Source: Pseudidiomarina woesei (lineage in GTDB: Bacteria; Pseudomonadota; Gammaproteobacteria; Enterobacterales; Alteromonadaceae). Taken from it: 64,000 bases of DNA. The position numbers were made by a program, and so were the translations under genes. The notes under the pieces were generated by a model that worked only from the letters and a program-made list of their open reading frames with translations, ran no database searches and was not told the DNA's origin. This document shows, in pieces, positions 7,838 through 16,235 of the stretch (its first letter is position 1; each line of letters starts with the position of its first letter). Where the stretch lies: assembly GCF_001418345.1 (NCBI RefSeq), contig NZ_LIPW01000005.1:62001-126000 (forward strand). The letters run 5' to 3'.

Positions 7838-8710
7838 TTACAATTGATTAATTGGCAACTTCAAATAGACCTTACCGTCAGCGTCAGCTGGCGGCATGTT
7901 ACCTGCGCGAATGTTAACTTGTATAGATGGCAAAATTAAGCGCGGCATTTCAAGGGTGGCGTCACGCTCTTCGCGCATTCTAACAAATTCAGATTCACTG
8001 ACCCCGTCATGCACATGCTTACTATGGCGACGTTGTGCCGCCACTGTAGTTTTGTACTCATGTTCACGGCCCTCGGGTGGGTAGTCGTGACAAATATAAA
8101 TTTCGGTGGCTTCGGGCAGTGCCAAGATTTTTTTAATTGACCGGTATAAAGTGGTCGCACTGCCGCCGGGAAAATCACATCGCGCGGTACCGACATCGGG
8201 CATAAACAATGTATCGCCCACAAACACCTTGTTGCCGTTAACGATATAACACAAGTCAGCTGGTGTATGGCCGGGCGTATGCATCACTTCGAAGTGCATG
8301 GAGCCAACCTGAAAGGTCTCGCCATCAGTGAACAAATGATCAAACTGATGCCCGTTTGGCAAAAATTCTTTTTCTAAATTAAATACGTCTTTAAAAATCT
8401 GCTGCACGTCTTTAATGTGCTCGCCAATGCCTATTTTGCCGCCCACCTGTTCTTTAACAAAGGGTGCAGCTGACAAGTGATCTGCATGAGCGTGAGTTTC
8501 TAGCACCCACGCAACTGACAAGTTTTCAGCTTTTACAAAGTCGACCAAGCGTTTCGCACCATTCGTATGCGTGCGGCCCGATTTGTAATCAAAATCAAGT
8601 ACAGGGTCAATCACCACAGCTTGCCGTTCGGTCTCGTGGTACAGCACATAACTGAAAGTTTCGCTATCGTCATCAAGAAATGCTCTTACTTGAACAGCAT
8701 CGGTAGCCAT
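7838..8710 (-). CDS. Persulfide dioxygenase-like MBL-fold enzyme (Blh type)
   Basis: The ATG at 8710 is preceded by AAGGAG and gives 290 residues. Metal ligands are visible: THAHADHL (His73, His75, Asp77, His78), HTPGHT, GDTLF and CHDYPP. The length and the C-terminal segment with PRLILPSIQVNIRAGNMPP match the Blh/ETHE1-like group rather than glyoxalase II. Blh-type enzymes use iron and O2 to oxidise glutathione persulfide to sulfite, detoxifying sulfide. The neighbours (putative sulfur-oxyanion exporter downstream, redox two-component system upstream) support this role. No fused rhodanese domain is present. Confidence 0.8.
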   Translation of the reverse strand: MATDAVQVRAFLDDDSETFSYVLYHETERQAVVIDPVLDFDYKSGRTHTNGAKRLVDFVKAENLSVAWVLETHAHADHLSAAPFVKEQVGGKIGIGEHIKDVQQIFKDVFNLEKEFLPNGHQFDHLFTDGETFQVGSMHFEVMHTPGHTPADLCYIVNGNKVFVGDTLFMPDVGTARCDFPGGSATTLYRSIKKILALPEATEIYICHDYPPEGREHEYKTTVAAQRRHSKHVHDGVSESEFVRMREERDATLEMPRLILPSIQVNIRAGNMPPADADGKVYLKLPINQL

Positions 8711-8744
8711 AACAATCTCCTTGTTTACATCGAATCTATAGATC

Positions 8745-9287
8745 TTACTCGGCAAGCCAACGAATTAAAAATGAACCGCGTAAATCACCCACTTCAAAAC
8801 CTGTAGCTTGATCGTTTGGATATTTTTGCGCAATGGCGTTGCGTACCTCAGGCGCAATGTTACTGCCGTGGCAGGCTGCACATTGAGGCTGCATTGGAAT
8901 AGCCCGCATGTAATGTTGTTCGCCATTGCTTGCTGTAAATAATACTTCCGGCACTGTGTTTGGCTCTTTCGCCAAACGCGCTTGAAAATATTGCATTACG
9001 GCTTTGTGTTCACCCGTGGGGGCATTGTTCGGGTTTCGAACTCGCAATGCAGTACGCCCAACCCGTGCGTTATTATTTTGACTTAGGCCCGCGGCAATTT
9101 CGGGCGCCCGCTCGTTACACACGGAAATAGCATGCACAGCACCTTCAGCTTTCATGGCAACCATTAGTTCAGAACTCAATTTTTGGCCAAGCTCCATCGC
9201 TAAATGTCGCGACTGCTCAATACGTTGTTGGTCATCAGCGAGCACTGACGTGCTGAATAAAAATACCATTAGAATTAACCGTTTCAT
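8745..9287 (-). CDS. Periplasmic DUF3365 (Tll0287-like) haem protein
   Basis: The 180-residue protein has a signal peptide of about 17 residues (MKRLILMVFLFSTSVLA) and one c-type haem site, CAACH at 136-140. The region NERAPEIAAGLS to RVRNPNNAPTGEHKAVMQYFQ is typical of DUF3365, a PAS/heme-NO-binding-like fold found in Tll0287 and in sensor kinases. It probably acts in the periplasm as an electron carrier or haem-based sensor. GAGGAGAGGAAC precedes the start. It sits 17 bases after the response regulator gene and 34 before the dioxygenase gene, so it is likely co-transcribed with both. Confidence 0.8.
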   Translation of the reverse strand: MKRLILMVFLFSTSVLADDQQRIEQSRHLAMELGQKLSSELMVAMKAEGAVHAISVCNERAPEIAAGLSQNNNARVGRTALRVRNPNNAPTGEHKAVMQYFQARLAKEPNTVPEVLFTASNGEQHYMRAIPMQPQCAACHGSNIAPEVRNAIAQKYPNDQATGFEVGDLRGSFLIRWLAE

Positions 9288-9304
9288 GTTCCTCTCCTCT
9301 GCAC

Positions 9305-9832
9305 TTAGTCTTTTATTGGTGAGTGCTTACTTAGCTTGCGTTGCAAGGTACGGCGGTGCATACCCAAAGCTCGAGCTGTTGCTGAAATATTGCCTTGGTG
9401 TTCATGCATCACGCGTTGAATATGTTCCCATTCCAGTTGGGCAGGTGATAATGGCTGGTCACTCAGTTCAGTTTCTTGATGTACATCAGCTGCTAAGCTG
9501 TTGAGCAAAACCTGCGTTTGAATTGGCTTAGCTAAATAGTCGGTGGCGCCAGCTTTAATGGCCGCCACTGAAGTTGCGATGCTGGCATACCCGGTTAGAA
9601 TCACTAAGCTTTCGGGTTTAAACCGTTGTTTTAGCGGTTTAATAAGCTCAAGACCGTTGGTTTCACCAAACTTGAGGTCTAATAAAACATGCTGAATTGC
9701 AGGAAACTCTGTGCTGTTTAACTCGTTTAATGTAGCTGCTGTCACCACATTAAACCCGGCTCTCTCTAATCGGCTGCACAAGGCCTGTAACAACTGAATA
9801 TCGTCATCAATAATAAGCACCGTATCATTCAT
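9305..9832 (-). CDS. RegA/PrrA/ActR-type response regulator
   Basis: The start at 9832 gives 175 residues. The receiver domain has Asp9-11, phospho-acceptor Asp52 in LLDLKF, TGY, and Lys in LAKP near residue 102. The C-terminal Fis-type helix-turn-helix (EHIQRVMHEHQGNISATARALGMHRRTLQRKL) is the hallmark of the RegA family, which controls respiration, photosynthesis and redox genes. The gene overlaps the kinase gene by 8 bases. In this window the obvious targets are its own operon and perhaps the divergent copper receptor. Confidence 0.9.
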   Translation of the reverse strand: MNDTVLIIDDDIQLLQALCSRLERAGFNVVTAATLNELNSTEFPAIQHVLLDLKFGETNGLELIKPLKQRFKPESLVILTGYASIATSVAAIKAGATDYLAKPIQTQVLLNSLAADVHQETELSDQPLSPAQLEWEHIQRVMHEHQGNISATARALGMHRRTLQRKLSKHSPIKD

Positions 9833-10856
9833 GTTCTTGTCCCGTGGCATGGGTCACTGGCAAGCGCACTTCGGTTACCGTGAAACCATTCTCTGCGCGC
9901 CAACTTACATCTCCATTGAAGCGTTCAAAGGTCGCGTAGCTCAACATGGCTCCGGCCCCAACACCACGGCTGCTCGGTAACAATTCTTTGCCTAACCCAC
10001 TCGCTCGCAGCGCATCTAAGGGAGTGCCTTCGTTAGTAATTTTCATATGCCAGTAATCATCACCACATGCGGTTGCTACATCAATTTTACTATCTAGAGG
10101 TGCGGCGTCAGCGGCATTGTGTAGCAGGCTTAATAATGCCGGAATCAGTGTTCTATCCGCATGAACCACCCAGCCTGGGTATTCGTTGTCATGCCACTCG
10201 ACACGAATATCTGGGCGCGCGATAAGCAACGCATCACGCACTTGCTGTATCAACTCATTGACTTGAATTTCTAGTACTCTATTAACGCGTACATCTTCGG
10301 CTACCTGTCGCCAGTCCAACAGTAAATTATGAATGCGCCGTATTTGCTGCTCAGCGCGTTGTAAGTCTTCATCGTTTGGATACCGTTGGCGCGCATCTTC
10401 AAGCATAAATTGTATGGTTTGAATTGGCGTTGCCACTTCGTGACTGAACTGTGCGGCAGCGGTGCCAATAGTGACCAATTGCTCATCGCGATGCTGGCGT
10501 TGATGTAAGGCTCGAATAGCTTGCTGTTGTCGCACGATACGTATACGCAAAATATGTAACGTGACGCCAAGCAACAAAGCGGCGAAAACCTGGCCAAATA
10601 CCATTGCCCTATAGTGGGTATCCATCTGGTGATGAGTAGGTAGTGGGGCTTGTAACTGCAGCAACTGCCCTAATACACCAACCACGATAACCAACCATGC
10701 TAAGCGAAAGGGTAACAACAGCATTGCCGCTGCCATCGGCACCAGTATTAATACGGCATAGGGGTTCGTTGCAGCGCCGTTGAGCCAAATAAAGCTATTG
10801 CCGGCTAGGGTGACTAACAGCAATGCCAATGCACCGAATATATCCCGAATGGTCAC
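9825..10856 (-). CDS. RegB/PrrB/ActS-type redox sensor histidine kinase
   Basis: The GTG start at 10856 follows AAGGAG by 9 bases; 343 residues. The N-terminal half is a membrane domain (about 8-110) containing NGAATNP at 26-32, close to the GGxxNPF quinone-binding motif of RegB. The phosphorylated His139 lies in FSHEVATPI, followed by an ATPase domain with LLHNAADAA and GVGAGAML. Only one cysteine is present, in the ATPase domain, so the linker redox cysteine described for RegB is absent; sensing is probably through quinone. It forms a pair with the RegA-like regulator directly downstream. Confidence 0.88.
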   Translation of the reverse strand: MTIRDIFGALALLLVTLAGNSFIWLNGAATNPYAVLILVPMAAAMLLLPFRLAWLVIVVGVLGQLLQLQAPLPTHHQMDTHYRAMVFGQVFAALLLGVTLHILRIRIVRQQQAIRALHQRQHRDEQLVTIGTAAAQFSHEVATPIQTIQFMLEDARQRYPNDEDLQRAEQQIRRIHNLLLDWRQVAEDVRVNRVLEIQVNELIQQVRDALLIARPDIRVEWHDNEYPGWVVHADRTLIPALLSLLHNAADAAPLDSKIDVATACGDDYWHMKITNEGTPLDALRASGLGKELLPSSRGVGAGAMLSYATFERFNGDVSWRAENGFTVTEVRLPVTHATGQEHE

Positions 10857-10871
10857 GTGGTTTAGCTCCTT

Positions 10872-10888
10872 CTTAAGTACCTCTTAAG
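10872..10888. promoter_or_regulatory. CTTAAG-N5-CTTAAG direct repeat (PmrA/QseB-type box)
   Basis: Two exact CTTAAG hexamers are separated by TACCT, an 11-base period. This equals the binding pattern described for PmrA/QseB-family regulators. It lies just upstream of the kinase gene's ribosome binding site and about 115 bases upstream of the divergent copper receptor. Confidence 0.5.
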
Positions 10889-11004
10889 TATGCATCAGTT
10901 TGGCAAGATTTCCACCTGCGACATTTTGCCACATCACTTTTTAAATCAATGTGTTGATAATGCCTCCATCTATTGCCCACATCGGCTGTATTGGAGTACA
11001 AACC

Positions 11005-12972
11005 ATGTTGTTATCACTATCTATCGCACTTGCTTTAAGCCAAACCGACACTCCACCACTTGAACGCATTGTGGTGACAGGCGCACGCCCACTCAATACC
11101 ATTGAGTTAGTGAAAGACCCCAAAGCACCACAACAACCGCTGCCAGCCCAAGACGGTGCCGATTATTTGAAGGCTATTCCTGGCTTTAATCTCATCCGCA
11201 AAGGCGGTACCAGCGGTGACCCGGTATTTCGTGGCGCAGCAGGCTCACGCCTAACCATTAGCAGTGACGACCAAATGGTACTTGGCGGCTGCAGTGGCCG
11301 TATGGACCCACCCACAGCTTATATTAACCCGCAAAATTATGATCAAATTCGTGTTATTAAAGGGCCACAAACTGTACTTTATGGACCAGCGGCTGGCACC
11401 GTATTGTTTGAGCGTAAGAGCTACCAGTTTGACCCTGAAGCTAGCCCTGGCGAAGTCAGCACAGTTATCGGTTCATTTGGTCGCATTGACGGAAATGCCG
11501 ATTACCTAGCTGGCAATGACAATGGATTTTGGCGTATTAACGCCAGTTATAGCGAAAGCGATGACTATCGAGATGGTAACGGTACACCTATCAATAGTGC
11601 TTACCAGCGCTGGGGTGTTGATACACAGCTTGGTTGGACACCGGACCAAGACACTGTTGTGCTGCTTACTTTAGGGCAAAGTGGCGCGGAAGCCGCTTAT
11701 GCTGATCGCATGATGGATGGCGCTGTGTTCGATCGCACCAGCGCGAGCCTACGTTGGCGCGAGAGTTATGTTACCAACTGGCTTGCTGAGCTCGATAGCC
11801 AAGTTTATTTTGGCTACGTTGACCACGTTATGGATAACTACAGCCTTCGCGAATTTAGGCCCACCATGAGAATGCCGAATAAGACCGCGCGCAATCCCGA
11901 CCGTTACAGTCGCGGCGGCCGCATGGTGGCAACGATTGACACTAACTTATGGGTAAAGCTTCAGGCTGGCCTTGATCATCAGTACCATAGCCATCGTGAG
12001 CGTGTCAGCATGAACCAATCCATGATGCCGTACCAAGACAAACCCCGTATTGATGATGCCATTGTTCAACAAACTGGTTTGTTCTCTGAAGCTAGCTATG
12101 CGCTAACCAACACCGTCAATGTACTTGGCGGGGTTCGCGTTGACTGGTGGGAGGCTAAAGATTTGCGCCCGCAGAGTGTCACTCGTGGAGCAGTGCGCAA
12201 TGACGCTTTAACCAGCGCGTTTGTGCGCAGTGAGATCAACATTGGCGACCACCAGTTGTATGTTGGCGTAGGCCGCGCCGAACGCTTCCCAGATTTTTGG
12301 GAGCTTATTGGTAACAACAATCAATCTGCAACTTCTACCAGTGCATTTCACATTGCGCCAGAACTAACCCACCAACTAGACCTTGGTTACCACTATCGTG
12401 TTGCGCTAACCGAAGTGGTGGTCAGCGCGTTCTATAACAATGTTGACGACTATATTCTTATTGAAGACGCGCCGCAGATGCAACCAAACACCGTGCGCTC
12501 TGTGAATACTGAGAGTTTTGGTGGTGAGGTGTTAGTTAGCTATCGTCCCAGTGAGTTGTGGTTGCTTGACGCTAGCCTTGCATATACCCACGGTAGCAAT
12601 TTGTCCGACCACCGCCCACTTGCCCAACAACCGCCATTGGAACTTAAGCTGGGCGCTGAATATAAAGTGCAAGACTGGACTGTCGCAAGCTTATGGCGTG
12701 TGGTTGCCAATCAGCACCGCGTTGCCATTGGCCAGGGTAATATCGCCGGCAGCGATTTTAAAGAAACCGCGGGGTTTGGCACCCTAGCCCTAAACGCTCA
12801 TCGCAAGTTTGGTCAGCACTGGCGACTAAGCTTTGGGGTGGACAATTTATTTGATAAGGCCTTTGCCGAACACTTAAGTACTGCTGGTGCAGCCGTTTCC
12901 GGCTACGAACAAATAACCCAAGTCAATGAACCAGGTCGTACTTATTGGTTAAAACTGGATTATCAACTGTAA
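11005..12972 (+). CDS. TonB-dependent copper receptor (OprC/NosA-like)
   Basis: The start at 11005 follows GGAG and a signal peptide (MLLSLSIALALSQ); 655 residues. A TonB-box-like stretch, ERIVVTG at 20-26, leads into the plug and a 22-strand-type barrel ending in aromatic-rich YWLKLDYQL. The plug has GGCSGRMDPPTAYI with Cys96 and Met100 (CxxxM), and the barrel has HVM at 274-276 (HxM). In OprC these two motifs together bind copper. The protein is therefore predicted to import copper across the outer membrane using TonB energy. The gene is divergent from the RegBA-like operon and shares its upstream region with the CTTAAG box. Confidence 0.88.
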   Translation: MLLSLSIALALSQTDTPPLERIVVTGARPLNTIELVKDPKAPQQPLPAQDGADYLKAIPGFNLIRKGGTSGDPVFRGAAGSRLTISSDDQMVLGGCSGRMDPPTAYINPQNYDQIRVIKGPQTVLYGPAAGTVLFERKSYQFDPEASPGEVSTVIGSFGRIDGNADYLAGNDNGFWRINASYSESDDYRDGNGTPINSAYQRWGVDTQLGWTPDQDTVVLLTLGQSGAEAAYADRMMDGAVFDRTSASLRWRESYVTNWLAELDSQVYFGYVDHVMDNYSLREFRPTMRMPNKTARNPDRYSRGGRMVATIDTNLWVKLQAGLDHQYHSHRERVSMNQSMMPYQDKPRIDDAIVQQTGLFSEASYALTNTVNVLGGVRVDWWEAKDLRPQSVTRGAVRNDALTSAFVRSEINIGDHQLYVGVGRAERFPDFWELIGNNNQSATSTSAFHIAPELTHQLDLGYHYRVALTEVVVSAFYNNVDDYILIEDAPQMQPNTVRSVNTESFGGEVLVSYRPSELWLLDASLAYTHGSNLSDHRPLAQQPPLELKLGAEYKVQDWTVASLWRVVANQHRVAIGQGNIAGSDFKETAGFGTLALNAHRKFGQHWRLSFGVDNLFDKAFAEHLSTAGAAVSGYEQITQVNEPGRTYWLKLDYQL

Positions 12973-13027
12973 CTGGGTATAAAATTGCCAACCTTATCTT
13001 TCATTAGAACAAAGCGAGAGCAATTTT

Positions 13028-13747
13028 ATGGGTCGCGCGTATCAAAACCGAAAAGAGTCGATAGCAAAAACCGCTGCAGCAAAAAGTAAAGTGTATAGCA
13101 AATATGGTCGCCAAATTTATGTGGTTGCCAAGCAAGGCGGTGTTGACCCCGATGCGAACTTACAACTGCGTAGCTTGATTGATAACGCTAAAAAGGACCA
13201 AGTTCCGGCTCACGTTATTGAAAAAGCCATTGATAAAGCCAAAGGCGGTGCCGGTGAAGATTACTCGCCAGCCATGTACGAAGGCTTCGGCCCTGGTAAC
13301 TGCATGGTCATGGTTGATGCGCTAACCGACAACCCGAACCGCACCATTGGTGAAGTACGTAACTGCTTCACCAAAACCAAGTGTAAGCTTGGCGCTCCGG
13401 GCAGCGTGTCACACATGTTTGATCACTGTGCCATTTTGCGCTTTGCCGGTGACGACGAAGACGCTGTGCTTGAAGCGCTGATGATGGCGGACGTAGACGT
13501 GACCGACATTGAAGCCGATGACGGCTTTATTACCGTGTTTGCGCCTCATACCGAAGCGCATAAAGCGAAACAGGCACTGCAAGAAGCGATGGAAGGCATT
13601 GAATTTGAGGTTGACGAGGTGCAGTACTTGCCACAGTTAACAACGCAACTTGAAAGTGACGAAGATATTGCGCAAATGGAAAAGCTGTTGGATATGTTGA
13701 ACGACTGTGATGACGTGCAAAACGTATATCACAGCGCTCAATGGTAA
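13028..13747 (+). CDS. YebC/PmpR (TACO1)-family protein
   Basis: This 239-residue protein begins [21 protein letters not shown] and has the family's three-domain layout: a basic N-terminal helical domain (about 1-75), then two alpha/beta domains ([14 protein letters not shown] and [20 protein letters not shown]). The MGRAYQ start is typical of the YeeN-type subgroup rather than MAGHSKW of canonical YebC. Members bind DNA as regulators or assist translation of difficult peptide stretches. GAGAGCAATTTT precedes the start. It is a single gene ending in a strong terminator. Confidence 0.85.
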   Translation: MGRAYQNRKESIAKTAAAKSKVYSKYGRQIYVVAKQGGVDPDANLQLRSLIDNAKKDQVPAHVIEKAIDKAKGGAGEDYSPAMYEGFGPGNCMVMVDALTDNPNRTIGEVRNCFTKTKCKLGAPGSVSHMFDHCAILRFAGDDEDAVLEALMMADVDVTDIEADDGFITVFAPHTEAHKAKQALQEAMEGIEFEVDEVQYLPQLTTQLESDEDIAQMEKLLDMLNDCDDVQNVYHSAQW

Positions 13748-13760
13748 TCTGAAAGCAAAG

Positions 13761-13857
13761 GCGATATTAGTTATTAGCTATTGGATATTAAAAAAGGGCG
13801 GAATCTGCTAGCAGATCCCGCCCTTTTTGTTTCGCTAATATCTAATATCTACTAGCT
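13761..13857. repeat. GATATTA/TAATATC repeat flanking a terminator (copy A)
   Basis: Left units (13761-13790) contain GATATTAG and GGATATTA. Right units (13833-13850) contain CTAATATC and TAATATCT. Together they form an imperfect inverted repeat around the 13791-13828 terminator. A second locus with the same layout lies at 54704-54850. Confidence 0.55.
13791..13828. terminator. Bidirectional rho-independent terminator
   Basis: A 16-bp stem with one mismatch starts AAAAAGGGCGG, has loop GCTAGC, and is flanked by A and T runs on both sides. It can serve both the YebC-family gene and the convergent peptidase gene. Confidence 0.85.
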
Positions 13858-13858
13858 G

Positions 13859-15994
13859 TTAGCGCTGTTGCAGTAAGTTCAGGATAAAGGCGTATTCTTC
13901 AGCCACTTCCTTCATACGTGAGAAGCGCCCGCTACTCCCGCCATGCCCCGCCGCCATATTGGTTTTGAACATTAACGGGTTCGCATCGGTTTTATGAGCG
14001 CGTAACTTCGCTACCCACTTCGCCGGCTCGAAGTATTGAACCTGCGAGTCATGTAAACCAGTCGTTACCAAAATAGCTGGGTAGTCTTGTTTTTTCACCT
14101 GATCATACGGTGAGTACGACAGCATATAATCATAGTAAGGCTGGTGTTTTGGATTTCCCCATTCGTCAAATTCGTTGGTGGTTAAAGGTATGCTTTCGTC
14201 AAGCATGGTGGTTACCACATCAACAAAGGGGACATGGGCCATCATTCCACGGTATTTTTCTGGGGCCATATTGGCCACAGCGCCCATCAACAGACCGCCG
14301 GCACTCCCACCCATAGCAAACACTTTGTCTGGGTGCGCATATTTTTCGGCAACTAAATGTTCAGTTACTTCAATGAAGTCGGTAAACGTATTTATTTTGT
14401 TTAGCATTTTGCCATTTTCATACCATGCGCGGCCCATTTCTTGGCCACCACGAATATGGGCAATAGCATACACAAAGCCACGGTCCACTAAACTGAAAAT
14501 GGTTGAACGGAAATATGGATCAGAACTTGAACCATATGAGCCGTAAGCATACTGGTAAAGCGGTGCGGTGCCGTCTTGTTGAAAGCCTTTTTTGTAAAGT
14601 AACGAGACCGGGATTTTCGTACCATCGCCAGCTGTCGCCCACGTACGAGCGGTTTCATACAAGCTACCGTCGTAATTTGGCACTTCGGTTCGCTTAAGAA
14701 CTTCTTGTTCCTCTGTCGCCATGTTGTAGGCGAAAACCGTTGAAGGCGTGGTCAACGAGCTATAGGTATAACGCAAAATATCTGTATCTTGCTGCAGATT
14801 GCGTTCAAAACCTGTGACATAAGCCGCTTCATCGGAAGCAATAAACTGCGCTTGCTCTTCACTGTTCCAAGGCACAATGCGAATGCGGCGCAAGCCTTCG
14901 CTGCGCTCATTAATAGCTAGGTAGTTTGAGAACACCGCAAAGTCTTGGATAAACACATCATCTTTGTGCGCGACCAACGGCTGCCATTTGGTTTTGTCGC
15001 CAATATTGTCATGGCCGACTTCCATCAGCTGAAAATTAGGCGCATTTAAATCCGTCCGTATAATCCAACGGCCATCAATATGATCCGCGCTGTATTGAAA
15101 ATCCCGCTCGCGCGGCGCAAGTACTTTGAATTCACCATCGGGTGTATCGGCATCTAACACGCGAACTTCGGTCGATACGGTTTGATCAAGATGAATTTGC
15201 ACGTATTCACCGTCAGTCGTGTTATTGACGTACATATAAAACGTGTTGTCTGTTTCTTCGTACACTAACTCAGCGCTTTCTGCCGGCTGACCTAGACGGT
15301 ATTTGAGAACACGTGTCGACAATAAGGTTTGCGGGTCGTTTTCAATCACAAACAAGGTCTTGTTGTCTTTCGCCCAAGCAATGGCAGCCGACAAACCAGA
15401 TAACGTCTGCGCGTAGTCTGCGCCGGTGGTTAAATCACGAATACGTAATTCATATTGCCGCCGGCCAGTATTATCAACCATATAAGCTAGCAACTGCTGA
15501 TTAGGGCTTACCGACCAGTTGCTGACGGCCATGTACTTTTGTCCTTCAGCCAACTTATTCACGTCAAGCATCACTTGCTCGTTGCCTTGGGCGTCGGTAC
15601 GTACGTAGATTGGGTATTCTTTTCCTGCTTCATACTTAGTGGCGTATAAATAATCGCCCTTTTGATACGGAACCGAGCTGTCATCCTGTTTAATGCGCCC
15701 AATAATTTCTTGCTCTAAGGTTTTCGTTAAATCAGTATATTTTTCCCGATACGCATCATAATAGGCATTTTCAGACTCCAAGTACGCAATAACGTCTGGG
15801 TCAGTGCGGCTATCATCACGTAGCCAATAATAAGGATCTTGGCGATTACCTTGTGGCGACTCGACAATAAATGGACGTTGCTCAGCAACTGGTGCTTGCG
15901 CCGATGTGTCTACCGTTGGCTGTGGATTACACCCCACAAGCAACAATGCTGTAAGTGTTAACCCACTCACATAAAAGCGATTTTTTAAGGCCAT
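13859..15994 (-). CDS. Oligopeptidase B-like S9 peptidase, lipoprotein
   Basis: From the ATG at 15994 the protein has 711 residues; the 15 codons upstream spoil the signal peptide. The signal has lipobox LVGC, so it is probably membrane-anchored in the periplasm, unlike cytoplasmic PtrB. A beta-propeller domain (about 60-430) precedes the alpha/beta hydrolase domain with Ser in GGSAGG (about 563), Asp in LHDSQVQYFEP (about 648) and His in AAGHGGSSG (about 681). DPYYWLRDD near the start is typical of the family. Oligopeptidase B cleaves short peptides after Arg or Lys. It probably helps process peptides from outside the cell, like the second S9 enzyme at 18332. Confidence 0.88.
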   Translation of the reverse strand: MALKNRFYVSGLTLTALLLVGCNPQPTVDTSAQAPVAEQRPFIVESPQGNRQDPYYWLRDDSRTDPDVIAYLESENAYYDAYREKYTDLTKTLEQEIIGRIKQDDSSVPYQKGDYLYATKYEAGKEYPIYVRTDAQGNEQVMLDVNKLAEGQKYMAVSNWSVSPNQQLLAYMVDNTGRRQYELRIRDLTTGADYAQTLSGLSAAIAWAKDNKTLFVIENDPQTLLSTRVLKYRLGQPAESAELVYEETDNTFYMYVNNTTDGEYVQIHLDQTVSTEVRVLDADTPDGEFKVLAPRERDFQYSADHIDGRWIIRTDLNAPNFQLMEVGHDNIGDKTKWQPLVAHKDDVFIQDFAVFSNYLAINERSEGLRRIRIVPWNSEEQAQFIASDEAAYVTGFERNLQQDTDILRYTYSSLTTPSTVFAYNMATEEQEVLKRTEVPNYDGSLYETARTWATAGDGTKIPVSLLYKKGFQQDGTAPLYQYAYGSYGSSSDPYFRSTIFSLVDRGFVYAIAHIRGGQEMGRAWYENGKMLNKINTFTDFIEVTEHLVAEKYAHPDKVFAMGGSAGGLLMGAVANMAPEKYRGMMAHVPFVDVVTTMLDESIPLTTNEFDEWGNPKHQPYYDYMLSYSPYDQVKKQDYPAILVTTGLHDSQVQYFEPAKWVAKLRAHKTDANPLMFKTNMAAGHGGSSGRFSRMKEVAEEYAFILNLLQQR

Positions 15995-16235
15995 TGTTAT
16001 GGTTCCGAAAATAATGGAAATATAACTATACGACGCCACTGTCGTTGTGCAAGTTTTCAGTGTTACAAGTTGTTACATTTGCCTAAAAACTGGGTTATTA
16101 TCGACCGACTAAACATCTGGTTAACATCAGCTCTTGCAAACGCTCATATTTTGCAGCTCATCGCATAAGGCATTACAAGTCCGACCAGATATGTCAATGT
16201 ATATACTGAATTGCAGTTTTTATGTCGGGGGGCTG

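Noticed and set aside
10852..10864. CACGTG-containing sequence as a third parS site
   Set aside because: Only the central hexamer matches; the arms differ from the consensus.
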